The translations under genes and the position numbers were made by a program. Below are positions 20,999-33,663 of a DNA stretch of 64,000 nucleotides, one piece after another. Below the pieces are notes generated by a model. The model was given only the letters and a program-made list of their open reading frames with translations. It did not search any database and was not told where the DNA came from. Source of the DNA: Neoceratodus forsteri (Eukaryota > Chordata > Ceratodontiformes > Ceratodontidae); NCBI GenBank assembly GCA_016271365.2, contig CM057456.1:163842501-163906500 (forward strand), written 5' to 3'. Position 1 is the stretch's first letter. Each line of letters opens with the position of its first letter.

Positions 20999-21447
20999 TC
21001 ATTGAGCCTGCCAGCTCTGTTTTTACTCCCCACTCCTGGTGTGGAGGCACGACATGCTACAGTCCTGCAGCACCCACACGCTCTTCTGTTGCTCCCAACC
21101 TGTTTCTACCCTCAGGCCTCCACCTGAGGGAGCCCATGGCAGGAGCAGCAAGATCCCTCCCTGAGAGGAGAACTGCCTTGCAGCTGATCAATCCAACTCC
21201 AGCCCTCCGCCTTCTAAATGACCCTGATTCCAGAACCCAAGTCACTGGCATAGCATGAGTGTGGCATCCAGCGCCTGAACCTTCAGCGCCATCGGACTGG
21301 CAGATTTTTACTTTTCATTCCGCTGTTTAGGCATTGAGGCCAGTAGGGACTGAGAGCAGTTGCTATTTTGAATCTTCATGTGCCCAGGGTTCTATGCTAT
21401 TATTACAGCTTTGGGCTGTACCATTACCTCTAGTAGGGGTGCACATT

Positions 21448-21503
21448 ACCCCATATGTATTTAATACCCATTGACAATGTTGGAGCTAACAGAAAAGGAA
21501 GTT
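21448..21503 (+). repeat. DIRS 3' signature, copy 2
   Basis: 'ccatatgtatttaataccca' then 'ttgacaatgttggagctaac' matches the sequence at 20,277-20,330 with several changes. It probably marks the 3' end of a second, otherwise unrecognisable DIRS copy. Confidence 0.5.
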
Positions 21504-22730
21504 ATGGTATGGGTCACTAAGGTTTATGGGAGTAAATATTAAGTTATGGAATGGGGAGTTGTACCTATTAGTTAAAGCAAGTCATGATCCATGGTGATGC
21601 ATGTAAGGCAGTTGACTAGACCCAATGACCATGTCCCTGAGGAAGCCCAAGAAGAGTGGACGCACCAGGTTCTTTTGCTGCTTTAGTCAGTCTGTGCTAG
21701 TGTAGGTAACATCTGTTTTGTTAATACTAGATATCTTGCATATTTTAAATTATTTGGCACTTAACATAAAGCACGTTATCGAAAGGAGAAAGAGACTGTG
21801 AATGTATGGGCATTGCCCAGTTCTTCTAGTATACAAACTGAAGCAAAATAAAATGGAAGAAGCAAATATTAATGGGCTCCAGAGTTTTTATTTAGAGAAT
21901 ATGATTGGATGTTACCTTTCACTGAGCGTGTCCAACTTTTGTGGACTTTATTTGTACTTTTGTTAACGATTAGCCCATCCTCAGAAATGAGCCATCCATG
22001 CACCATTTGCGCTTTGTTTATAATTACAAGAATTTGTATGGTGAGAAAAGGCTGCCATATTTAGAGGGAAACATGCAGGAAAACATCCACAGTCTAATAA
22101 GTGGTAAGAGAATGAGAGAAGCCAGCACTGTAAAACAAGTAATGCATCACTGAGATGACATTCTGTGCAGGAGTCCCACATGTCTGAGACACTCAGAGAT
22201 GTTGTCACGTGACAGGAACATAGAGAATACTGGATGGGCAACCACACAGAACACACTGGTTCTGCATGGGGTTGCCCATGCTGTCGTTTTTATAGTGTAT
22301 GGTGCTCTTGAATTAATTTAACACTATTTTCAGCTTTCTAAATATATTTTTTCATTGTTGTCTCTCATTTCGTATTTCAGGAGCTACGGCTTGATCATAT
22401 GGTGATTTGTGTGGTTGCTAGGACTGGACATCCCATCATTAGCAGCCCACACCCTTTGATTGTCACTCTACTGTGGGAGGAATTTACAAGTAAAAAAATA
22501 TGGTGGCTGGACGCCTTGCTTAGCAGGTAAACAGACAGAACCGAGGCAGAAACATGCTAGTAAGTACTTCTGTTCAGATTATATATGGTTGATCCTCCAT
22601 TTTCCATTATCAATAACGAACTGCTCTGGTGTGAGAAACCCCGCAGCTATTTTCAGTGCTGTTTGAAATAATATTTCGCACGGCAGTTTTCTGTTGCTGC
22701 TTTCAAAGCATGGCTCAAGCTTTCATTCTA

Positions 22731-22782
22731 AATGAATGGAATGCTGTTCTGCACATATGGTCAGTACAGCATTCCATTCATT
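22731..22782. repeat. Perfect 17-bp hairpin
   Basis: AATGAATGGAATGCTGT (22,731-22,747) and its exact complement ACAGCATTCCATTCATT (22,766-22,782) enclose an 18-base loop. A third partial copy, 'acagcattcca', lies at 22,831-22,841. It may be the core of a fold-back element or a transcribed hairpin. Confidence 0.75.
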
Positions 22783-24479
22783 CTTGTGTATGATTGAACT
22801 ACGTTTGGGTAAGGTGGAAAATGAATTAGAACAGCATTCCACCATACACTACAGATAAATATCTTCACACTGATGCTTGTGAGGGTTACCAAACATCTTT
22901 CTTTCATCCATGTTACATGCCCTGAACCTTCCGTTTCCCTTGGTTTTTGATATACATTCACAAATTACATTTCTCTTCATTTCACCTATTGGGCTATTGC
23001 CTTATCCCCATCATCTCCCTCATTCACCTTAATTGTCCTTTCTCTTAATAGAAAATGGGACCTTTTGCATTGTGGACTACTCAGATGGTACTCTGGCTCC
23101 TAATCTACATCAACAATAGGATCACGATCACGGCTGCTTGTTTTCTGCTTTGTCGCCTAGCAATGTTGGATGAGCCCACTACCAGCATGTTCCACCCTCA
23201 CACACTCCACCATCTTTATCTGATGTGTTTCCTCTAACACTGTCTCCTTCTGCAAATACTACTCCTCCATCTCCTAATCAGATTCCACTGCATCTACGTC
23301 CTCCTTCTGCACATCCTACTCCTCCACAAGCATCTCCTACAAGATCCCTCCATTTTCCAGTGACTCAGGGTCAACTACAGAGTCACCCTTGATTCTGCCA
23401 CTACCATTGCTGCAACATCAGCAGCTGCTAACACGCTGACTCTCAGCTGCACTACTTGGCCTGCCCATGACTCTTCTCTCAGCCTTTGGTGGCAGCACAG
23501 TTACTACTAGTGGGGGTGTTAGCATCTGAGCACTAAGGGCTGTGAAACAGATACAGCTGATAACAAAGGGGCTCCTATCCATTTCCCTTCTCTGCACTTT
23601 GTAACTGTGTACTACTACTACGTCAACACCACATTCATGGGCTGAGCTGTTTTTTTCTTACCTCATGATGATATATGCATATTGTATATGCACAAACAAA
23701 TCTGGGCAAAATAAACCCTTCCTTGCTGCACTGAGCATGCACTACAAATATATCTTGAACTCACAAGACTGCAAAAATTTAATTCAATTACCCTCAGAGC
23801 CTCGGCTTCTGCTTCTGTGTCATGCTGGCTATTACAAGCTGTACCCAGAGGGCCATACTGTACAGAACCTAAAAATGCAGCAGCTGCTGAGCACTGCAAA
23901 AATATCACCCACTAAGACTGCAAAAATAAAGGAAAAATTGCATGGTGGTCCTTTACAGCCACACGTTATGTGTTTTTTTTCCTCTGAAGCTACCTGATAC
24001 TCTAGAGTGCGTAGGGCATTGCACAATCTCTCCCTCCCCCACAAACTGCAGAGACTAAAATCATATAGCTCAGACTGAAAAACACAAAATATAGCACAAA
24101 TTAAAAACACTCTAAAGATTTCTCGTCATATTAACTACAAGTCTGTATTGAAAGTATTCAAGAATTAGCAAGTTTTAGCAAGAGTTCAGAACAATTTTCT
24201 TTACAAACAACTGCAGCAGCTCCAGAGACCAGAGTCTAGAGTCACAGATGCCCTGAAAGACCTGCAGCTGCTGGTAAAACATGGTACAAATAAGTTGCCA
24301 CTTGTGGATCCAGAAGTTGCTGCAGTTTTCCCACAGGTGGGGTGATTCCACAGGTGGAGCCAGATTATGACTGGTTCCACAATTTAAGGTGACTTATGGT
24401 GGTGTTGCCCAGAAATTCTCCATAGCTGCTGAGATCTGTTATGGCTAGTAGGACCAGGCATAACTTGGTGCAAGTGATG

Positions 24480-27400
24480 CGGCTGTGAATTTTAATCTCC
24501 GTAGTTATGGAGACTTTGGTCTGCAACAGCTTAGTCCTAAATTGGATTGTGAATCCGGCCTCAGATTTGCTTCTTTTGAATGCTTCTTGAGATCTTCAAG
24601 ACTGCAAGGTGCCTTGGGAGCCATGGTATGGACACTGGGACTTAGATTAGAGGGGTTGCAGTCACCACAAGGAACTTGCAGCTGAGAGTATGTCGCAAGT
24701 GGTGACTTGTGGCAAACCTGTGATGCAGCATTATTTTTGTAAAAGCATGCCTCAACCCTCTGCCGCAAGTCCCTTGTGGCAATGCAGCACAGTTGGTAGC
24801 AGCCCTGCATCCCTGTTTGAAAATCAGGCCCCTGTCTGTAAGCCACCCACCTCTTGTCACATCTCTGTTGGTTCGTTGTTCCACTTAAATCCTGCAGAAA
24901 GGTGGAATTCTGACATTCCACTTCCGATGGAATTACACAGAATTAGTTGGCACTTTTAGACTTCTGCAGAATTCTGTTACTCCAAAGTCTGAAAATTATT
25001 TATGGCACTAATTACAGTACAGACTTTAAATGACAGCATGTTATTGTGTTCTTTTCTAAAATTATTATTTTCATGTGAAGATGTACAGCAGGAAAGCAGC
25101 AATAGCTGTGTGCTAAGTAAAAAAAATCACCTTTGCAAAGTGTAGCAGTGAAGTGTACTAAATTTGCGAACTGGTGAAATTTTGCAACGTGAATGCTCCA
25201 CCATTGCTTCCCCTGGCAACTTTGTGAAGTATGCCTGTTATGAAATTCACTGGCAAAGTAGATCACTTCATCAAGTTCAGCACTCTGCACAGCAACAGAA
25301 TGCTACGACTCCTCCCTCAGGATCAAATCACAGACAGTGCCTAAAACGAGACTGCAGGCTACAGAAATGTGATCTTATGACCTACTGTGCTCTGTGCAGT
25401 CCTGGTGAGGTTGTTGTTGGAGAGATCCGTCTCCCTAGTGGTCAGAGTTTTCTGTATTTGAAAGGCAGTGCCTGTAGTTTAATGGGGCAAAGCAACTAAC
25501 CACTCTTTCACTCAGGCCATAAAAGCCTGCAACTCCCAACTGCTTCCTCAAGTGTATCTCATTGCACCAGAGGCACTGCCTATTTCACTTCCCTCCCTGT
25601 CTCCCTTGCATCTTGTGCTTGTTTCTGTGTTTCTGCTGCTGCCTCCAGCAACTGGTTCACTTCTCCTGCTTGTGTTCTGTCTCCTTGTGCACCGCCTCAC
25701 TCTGTGGCTGTTTCTCCGCCTTCCTTGCCCTTCCTCTCCTTGCCGCTCATCCCATGGCTGTTTGTCTCTTTCCCTCTCCCACTCCTTCAGTTATTGCTGC
25801 CCCTGTGGCTCCTTGTGCTTGTCCCTCTCAGCTCTGCTGTTTTGTGCTGCTCGTTCACTGCTGTCCATCTCCCCCTCCCGCTACTTTCTTCCTGTGGCCA
25901 CTGGCTCCATGGCTTCCCTCTGTCCCTCGCTCCTCCCACTGTGTTTCCCCTCCTACTGTCTGCCGCTTTCTCTGCCTGTTCCTGTTCTCCACTTCTGCCA
26001 CCCTTGTACCTTTCCTGGGCTCCCGGCAGTTGCCTCATCTCCTTCCCTGCTCTGTCTGCTGCGCTTGGCCATGCACCTTCCTTGGCTCTTTTGTTTCCCC
26101 TGTGATCCCTGCTCCTTCTGGGTCCCAGATTCACCTCACTTTTCTGTGCTGGCTCTCTGTGTTTGCAGTTCACATATCTGATGCTCTGGGCCTGCCTCTG
26201 CTCTTTGGCTCTATATTTTTGGGTGGTTTCCTGCCCTTCCAATTCCATTTCACTACTCGTATAATTGTTATCCTAGTTCTATGTTCAGGACCCTATGCAA
26301 ATGACTTTATTATTCATTAACTAGCTATGTTTTCATTTGAGTACTGCAGCCCAATCCATGGTAGGTCAGCTTTAATCAATTAATTAATCTTTACTATTTC
26401 AGTTAGTGTTTTCTCATGCTCATGGCTTCTCAATTATTCCCACAGCTGGGGACTGCGCTGTTGCTATGGGCATCGTGTCTCCAAGTAGTTGGAGCATGTT
26501 CTCTGTATGTTGCCAGTCATTTGTCAGCCACTGGCCTGCCCAGCCTCCTACTACAGCTGCATGCGACCTATATGGCACTACAGGTAATAGTGCACATACC
26601 AGCCTTCATGGCATTACTGCAGTCATCATATCAAGTTCATTCATTCTTGAACCTCACCTATTCCTGTACCAGCATTTGTAGCCTCCTCCTCTAACTGACA
26701 GCTACTGGCTCCACCTGGCCTTTACCGCTCTCACACTCATAACGATAATTTCTATTTCACTCCTAATTTGGCTTCTACGGAATTGGTTGGCATGCATTCC
26801 TATGATTTCAAAATGCCATCAGCCCTTATTCAGACCCAGTGAGAGTCCCCAGTTGCTCAGTCTGACCTATGAAGGTTTAGTCTTCATGTTTGATCACATG
26901 TGCATGACCCATATGGGTCCTCATACTGCATTCTCGATTTTCATTCTCTCCACATGTGGGTGAAATGTCAACCATGACTGGTACTTCCATGGCTCAGGAC
27001 TAGCCCTGCAGCCAATGGACTTGCTCTACACCCATGAGTCCACATCTTGTGCAAGTGAAGCTTGAGTGAGGTCCTTCTCATCTGGTCCATAGTGGGAATA
27101 TCTTCACTCCAGGTGGAGCTTCAGTGTGTACCTCATTGGCAGCGCCTCAGATGTAAATTTAAGACTTCAGCTGCGAGGACTGGGTCCTTCACGGCTGGGC
27201 CCCTTTAGCTAGCTGAGGCGGGTTCAGGGCACCTCAAGCTATTCTCCTAATGGCCGCCTGGTTCACTCAGTTTGTTCTTACATCAGTAGGCCAGCTGAGT
27301 GCCTCAGTGGTCGCACTCTCCTCCTCCTACCTTGGAGGTTGGTACCATGTGCAGTGTACCATGTTGTTGCAGAGTTCGTCAGAACCCTTCAAAGTGTTCC

Positions 27401-28090
27401 CATTAGAGGGATAGAGGGAGAGTGTTCCCTAAAGTGGAAATTCCACCTCTGGATTGGCCTACTAAATTGCAGTAGCAGAGCTGTCACTAAACAAAATGTC
27501 CCAAAGCCTGGAGAGAAGGTGACCTAGGCCTTGGATCCCCAGAGGTTTCCTCCCCAAAGGTGATCTTTCCTCTCCTCCATGCCAATGGTCATAATATCTA
27601 GTTAGGTTTAGGAATATTCCCTAGGTTATGTAGGTAGGCTTTGTTGTTGGGTGGAGATGGATGGTGGCCCCTGTAACCATTCGCTTCTCTCCTTAAGAAG
27701 ACATGCCTCCCTGTCTTACATTCAGACCTATGAGCTGGCCACTATTTATCATTATCTCCTGTTACTCTACTTCAAGCTCCTGACTGCACTACACCTACAG
27801 GCCTACATTTCAGGTCCTCAATACAGATAAGTGCTTGTCACCTTGCATGTTCTGCTCAAAACTCTTTTGTGTGCCTCCTAAGGTAACTTTAGTCAAGGCA
27901 ATCATTCCTGCAGCACCTCTGGGGTGGAATCCTCCTCTAGGGTTCTTTGCCTTTGTACCCCTAAAGGTGGTGTATCCCACAGATAAAGAGGTGAACAACC
28001 AATGGTTATCCAGGTTGCACAAGCATAACTCTTCACTCAGTTGCGTAGGGCCCATTGAACTGTCTACTAGGTAGAACATTATTTCAGTGT
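24480..28090. other. Unassigned region including a polypyrimidine tract
   Basis: 25,550-26,260 is strongly C+T rich on the + strand and therefore open in several frames at once; I do not call these genes. A 138-codon minus-strand frame at 24,921-24,505 shows no known motif. A possible tRNA-like SINE head is at 27,295-27,360. 26,400-28,090 contains nothing else I recognise. Confidence 0.5.
27295..27360 (+). mobile_element. Possible tRNA-like SINE head
   Basis: 'gtgcctcagtgg' (27,299-27,310) resembles a polymerase III A box, and 'gaggttggtacca' (27,336-27,348) is a weak B-box-like match at suitable spacing. Neither box is exact and no tail is evident. Confidence 0.3.
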
Positions 28091-28439
28091 GCAGTTATTG
28101 CAGATTTGTTCCTCTGTTCTGTGATACATTTTGTTGTTAAAATCTGAATTTATAATTGACTAATTTGAGGTTATTTCACCTCTTCCTTGAGTGCTCTAGT
28201 TCTTTCTGACTAGCAGTTCAGTGAGCTGTGTTCGTGGTCGGGGAGAGGACTCCTGTCTATCTTTCAGTTACAAACTGCTGCAGAGCAGAGTCTCTCTTTC
28301 TCTCTTTTCTGCTCAGTTAACTGCTGCAGTATTTGTTGTAATCAGTGACTAGCACAGACTGTCTTGATCTCGATGTCACTGTACTTTGTTCTTTGAAGTG
28401 TCTCTGTTTCGAGTAGACTGTTTTGACTGACAGACACAT

Positions 28440-31112
28440 TGGTGCTTAATTTTTAAAATAATTCACAAAATGAAAGGCAACAGAGGAGGAAAACACAAAG
28501 GAGATAAAGTGGAGGCTGGTCAGTGCAAGCTGGGATGAACAAGCAGCATGTGGACCATGCTGAAAGGACTGGAGCCATTCATCCCCAGAGCATGTGCAGG
28601 TAATGCTCCAGTAAAATACAGTGGCAGCAGCAGTAGGACTGCAGCTTCTGCTGCAGCACTAATTGTAGCTGATGAATGTGAAGATGCTGTTACAAAACAA
28701 CATGAAGAAGCAGCAGCAGCAGACATCACCACAGCACCTTCATTAATATCCATGCAAATTAACTAAATTAGCATTAGCACAGTGTGTGTGATCAGCCTCT
28801 GCTGCTGAGGAGGATAAGACTTCTCAGAGTCAGAAGCAACATGATATGGAGTATGTGTTACTGGAGGAGGCCACAACTGCAAGACCTTTTGTTGCTCAAC
28901 ATGAATCTAGTGTTGAGGAGGATGCGGACTGGGAGGAGGAGCAGGATAGTAAGTCAGAGTCCGATGGAGATGATTATGGTTCTGAATGGGAACCTGAGAA
29001 ATGTGCAAAGAAAAAAAACTGGTATAAAAGAAAATGTAGCGGACCCTGTTCAGCCTCCTCATAAAGCTCTTAAAAGAGCAAACATGGCAGTCCAGTTGAC
29101 AAATTGCAGGAAAATCAACCTGTGCTAAACACAGTGCCTGTGCCACCTATACTCACACACATAACCCCAACCCCTGCAGATCATGTTTTTCTCAGACATT
29201 CTAAATCACTTGTTTGGAATTTCATTACTGATGCATAGGATGAAAGCATGGCAGTCTGCCAGTTATACCAGTAAGGGTGAGGTGTGGAAAGTTGCGATAC
29301 ATCTTGGAACAGGTGGCCAGCATATCCACCTGAAAACAAACATCTTATAAAATGGCAGTCACATGTACAAAATGCTACATGAGAGTTCAAAAATAAAAGA
29401 AGGAAGTCCAAATTATGCAGCAAGAGGTGTCACCTGTGAGGGAGGGTTTGGAGGAGGGTGCTGATAGAGCAGATGAGCAAAGGGACAGCCTAGTTGTAAA
29501 AGCTGCTACACAAGGAAGGCAGAAGTGTTTGGCACATCTTTTTTATTCCACCTATAGTTCCTTTAGGAGTAGGAGGAGGCAGAGTGCTACATACCACTGA
29601 GAGTAAGCAAACTCAGCACATATGCACTACACCAGTTCAACCAGCAATAGAGTCACCGCTTAGTCAGTTCACAAAATATCCTTACAACCATGCTGTTACA
29701 AGAGAATTGGCTGTTGTAACAGCAGAGATGCTAGTAGTTGATTTGCTGCCATATTTCTTTGTGGAAAAGACAAGCTCTTTGGAAGCTAATGTCAAATACC
29801 TGCCTCAAATGGCAAGTGCCAACCTCGACCTTGTTTCCACCAAGGTTGTTCCTAAGTTGCATGGTCTGATTGAATGTAAGTTATCTCATGCTTTGCAGCA
29901 TTCAGCCATTGACTACATATGCCTGACCACAGATATTTGGACTAGCAGACCAGCTGAGAACACATCATACATGTGCATTACAGCACATTGGGCAATCATG
30001 CAAGGGTGTCTTCCAGAATACCAAGACCCTGTATTGACACTAATTGATAGCACAGTACATACTCTAATAGTATTCGCAGCATGCCACAAAGTTCCATGAC
30101 CAGTATATTGTGGTAGACCCACAGTGATACTAATATATTGGTTGAGCTGCTGACCAAAGTTGGTGAGTGGCTGCATCCCTTTGGACTTAAGGCTAGATTT
30201 ATAGCAAGTGACAATGTTTCAAACATTGCTAAAGCCACAAATGATGGAGATTTTTATAGGTTGTCATTATGGTCCACTGTATTAATCTTGTGGTCCAAGA
30301 GTTTATAAACCAGGCAGATGTTATTGCACTGATGTGTATTTTTTATGAAATTGTACCACGTTTTCTGCTCTACCAAAACAAGGAACCATCTGCAGGAACT
30401 GCAGTTGAAAAGCATCTGCCTCAGTAGCACCTTAAAACTGAGGTGTGCTCCCACCGAACGCCAGCCTATATATGCTAAACACCTCTATGAGCAATGCAAG
30501 GCAATTTCAAAATACATGCTGCTGCACAGCAACCATGATATGTCCAGTAAATCCCTTGCTTTAAGTACTGAGTAGTGGTGTATGATGGATGGAATAATAA
30601 TGATTTCATGACCATTTGAACATGCTACTCAGGCAGTGAGTGGTGAGGCTGCCTGCATTAGTGAATCTCTCCATTGATTTGTGTGCTGAGGCAGACATTG
30701 TCGAATGTCTAAGAGCAATTACATGTTAGTGATGACTCATCTGCAAGCACACTCATGGACCACATGATTACAGTATTTAAAAGCAACAGACACATAAAAT
30801 GCATCAGTGAATCCACTGAGTATGCAATTGCCACCATTCTTGATCCAAGGTATAAATGTGGCTTAGTGTCACTGCTGCCTGGGAGCAGAAGCAGTAAAAT
30901 GTATGAAGCATGCCTGTGCCCAACTCTTGGAGCAACAAGTGAATAAGAATAAGAACAGGTTCTCTGTGTTCACTCAGATGAAAGATGACTGGGTGGATGA
31001 AACAGAAGGTATGATTTCTTCCACAAATCAAGGAAAAATAAAAATGGAGGAGGAGTTGGGATATACTGTATGTCTCAACACATTTAAAAGCGTAGGTTTT
31101 AGACCAGAATAA
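28440..31112 (+). mobile_element. hAT-family DNA transposon, 5' and central part (ZBED-like transposase)
   Basis: A leader region (28,090-28,470) precedes a methionine at ~28,470. An acidic segment (EEDADWEEEQDSKSESDGDD, ~28,912-28,971) follows, then a BED zinc-finger remnant and the hAT catalytic region. The protein stops matching near 31,110, where a LINE endonuclease begins. The C-terminal dimerisation region of a like transposase is found in the same orientation at 37,500-38,110, so the element appears to have been pulled apart by later insertions. Terminal inverted repeats were not identified. Confidence 0.75.
29185..31110 (+). pseudogene. hAT transposase pseudogene, BED finger to catalytic core
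   Basis: BED-finger remnant: SKSLVWNFITDA (29,194-29,230), then a frameshifted C-x-x-C and G-x-x-HIHLKT. Conserved core: a long open stretch at 29,584-30,099 (171 codons) with FTKYPYNHAVTREL, LLPYFFVE, YICLTTDIWTS (the D of the catalytic region) and SYMCITAHWAI. It continues out of frame with VGEWLHPFGLKARFIASDN (~30,160-30,215) and ATILDPRYKCGLV (30,830-30,868), a hallmark hAT block. 30,903-31,112 (69 codons) is highly charged. Stops and frameshifts kill it. Relationship to ZBED1/4/6-like transposases is inferred from these motifs. Confidence 0.8.
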
Positions 31113-33663
31113 TTCCGAGAATGGGCATGTGGCGCAACTGTGGGTAAGAAGAAAGACTCAGAGAAAAAGTCTTAATCTGGGAGTGTGTTACAGATCACCT
31201 AACCTAAATGATATGGAAAATATGGAATTTTTAGATGTGATTGACAGTGGCCTGATTTCTCAACACACCATTGTTATAGAGGATTTTAACTTTCCTAATG
31301 TTTGCTGGGAATCATGCCAGGGCAAAACACCTGTAAAGGTAGATTCCTGGACATATGTATGAATAACAGTCTGACTCAAGTAGTTAAGGAGAACACAAGA
31401 AAACCATTTGCTAGATTTAATTTTATGCAATATGAAGGATTCAATAGGCAGTGTTGAGCTTATGCATTGTTTAGGAGGCAGTGACCACAATATGGTCAAA
31501 TGCATGTTCTCTGAGGACACACAAAAGGTATTTGGTAGAACTAAAATAAGGAATTATAATAAAGCCGGCTGTAGTAAGAATCAGACAGTTACTGTCAGCA
31601 TATGATTGGAGAAATTGAAGATTTTACACTTGTGGAAGCCTGGGAGAAAATAAATAATATACTTCAGACATGCGTAACAAAATTTGTTCGACAGGAAAAT
31701 ATAATAAAAAGGAGGGTTCAAATGGTTTTCCAACAAAATTTATATGATGATAAAAAGCAAAGGCTTATAAGAAATTCAAGAATAATCCCACATCCAATAG
31801 GATGGAGACATACAAAGGACAAGTTAAGCAATGTAAAAGACCATAAAATGAGCAAGGACTAAGGCTGAACTTGCTTAGCCACAATAACTAATGATAATGA
31901 AAAAACATTTACAACTATATTGGGAGCTTAAGAGATGGGCAAAACAAATATATGTATTGAAAGATGGGGACATAGAAATAAAAGGGAAGAAATCATGGCT
32001 AATGTGTTTAACAAATACTTTCTGAGTATGTATCTAATGGATTTCTGCAATTACCCAAACAAGGAGAACAGATATGGAGGCAGGTAGAAATTCCAGTAAT
32101 AACAGCCAGGCAAGTTAAGAGGAAGCTAAGGAATTTAAAGAAATTTAAATCAGTGGGACCAGATGGATACCATCCAAGATTTCTAGTAGAACTGGCAGAA
32201 AAATTATCAGTACCACTGTCAATACTGTTTACTAAATCACTAAGCCAGGGCAAAGTATTGGATGATTGCCCATATAACACCAATACATAAATCTGGAGAT
32301 ACTACTGATAGGAATTATCATCCAATTAGTATCACATCAATAATTGAAAAATCAAGGAAAGTTTTGTAAATTAATTTTGAAACAAACCTAAAAAAATTAA
32401 ACCATACAGATGTCTCAACACACGGGTTTGAATCTGGTAAATCTTGTGAAGTAATTTGATGAGCTTTTTTGAGCCAGTGAGTGAGGCACTGGATGTGGGC
32501 TTGCCGGTGGATGTAGTGTATTTGGATTTTACAAGAGCTTTCAACTCTGGGTCACATGACATATTATTGAAAACTTTACAGGATCTAGGGTGGAAACATA
32601 CCTAATAAGATGGATTGCATCATGGTTTACAAATAGGCTCCAAAAGTTCAGATAAGCGGTTTCTTGTCTAATGAGGGAAGACAAGAGTCACCAGCGGAGT
32701 ACCGAGGGATCCATATTGGGTCATAAGATGTCCCACATTATGATCTTCACAATGCAGGCATTGAATGAAGTATGGATATGCAAATATGCAGATGACTCCA
32801 AAGTCAGAGCAGTTGTAAATGATATAGAATCTATAAATAATCTCCAGATACAGTTAAACAAGCTGTGGAAGTGGGCTGCAGAGCATAAATTGACCTTCAG
32901 CATAGACAAATGTAAGATGATGCACTATAAACTGAACAACAATCATGCACAATACATATTGAATAACAAACCAATATTGCATATAAAACATGAAAAGGAC
33001 TTGGTGTGGTTATAGCAGTATGATCTTAGTTTTGATAAGCATACTTTGAAACTGTCAAATGGGCCAATAGAATCACATGGAATATACTGTAGAATATTAA
33101 AAGTAGAAAGAAGGAGGTGCTTCTGCCCTTATATAGGTCCTTGGTCATACCAGTGTTAGAATATGAAGCCCCATTTAGTGCATCCCAGAAAACAGGAACC
33201 ATTAGAAAGGTGGAGGAAGTACAATGCAGATTTACAAGGAGGATAAGTTCGGTAAAAGATGTGGAATATAAAAACAGACTGCAGTCATTAGGACTGTTCT
33301 CATTGTCCTATAGAAAAGTAAAAGGGTTCTTTGCTTTGTGTATAAAGCAATAATGAATGGAATACTATATGAATCAGATGGCTTTTTTGGAGCGTAAGAT
33401 CTGGTATGAGAACAAGGGGCATCAGTTTCAATTAAAAGGGGAACTGTATGATACCTCAAAAGGGAAAGTGGTTCAGTCAATGGGTGGTTAACCCTGAATG
33501 CACTCCCACTGAGGTGATGTGTAAATAGTTTGTCTGCTTTCAAATTGCACTGGACAGACATATGGGAGAAAAAAATGAATTTGACCACTGAAAAGTGGCA
33601 GGCCCACACATGGCTCTTGAAGCTACTGGACCTGTAAACCTTACCTATGAACCTATGAACTCA
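31113..33663 (+). mobile_element. CR1-group LINE, EN to 3' end, with 8-bp terminal repeat
   Basis: Starts inside the endonuclease and runs through RT to the 3' end, whose last bases 'cctatgaacctatgaac' (~33,642-33,658) are two copies of an 8-bp unit. Such short terminal tandem repeats, not poly(A), are typical of CR1-like LINEs. It follows the hAT core and precedes unassigned DNA; no target-site duplication was found. Confidence 0.8.
31129..33351 (+). pseudogene. LINE ORF2 pseudogene (endonuclease, RT)
   Basis: Endonuclease: LGVCYRSPNLND (31,171), TIVIEDFNFPNVCW (31,270-31,308, where the usual GDFN has become EDFN), LLDLILCNMKDS (31,406-31,442) and CLGGSDHNMVKCMF (31,469-31,510, SDH triad). 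Linker: IEDFTLVEAWEKINNIL (31,610). RT: MANVFNKYFLSM (~31,994), ITPIHKSGDTTDRNY (~32,277), HGFESGKSCE (~32,420), KYADDSKV (~32,782-32,806, intact catalytic ADD), LNKLWKWAAEHKLTFSIDKC (32,851-32,910), KMMHYKLN, YRSLVIPVLEYE (33,133), VQCRFTRRI and RLQSLGLFSLSYRKVKG (33,280-33,328). Several frames, stops between them. Confidence 0.85.

Larger units (their letters stand above)
20336..24479. other. Unassigned region with a second DIRS-like 3' end and two hairpins
   Basis: No protein domain is recognised. Items of note are listed separately: a DIRS-signature copy at 21,448, an inverted repeat at 20,974, and a 17-bp perfect hairpin at 22,731. 20,940-21,250 is GC-rich compared with its flanks. 23,200-23,480 is rich in CCT/CTC and serine/proline-like codons but has no stable frame. 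The open frames here are short and overlap on both strands. Confidence 0.45.

Noticed and set aside
24505..24921. A 138-codon minus-strand frame
   Set aside because: No recognisable motif, overlapping frames on the other strand, and no context suggesting an exon.
25552..26320. A + strand open frame of 252 codons, with other long frames on both strands
   Set aside because: The stretch is a polypyrimidine tract, so stop codons are rare in all frames. The predicted peptides are Cys/Leu/Ser/Pro-rich with no domain.
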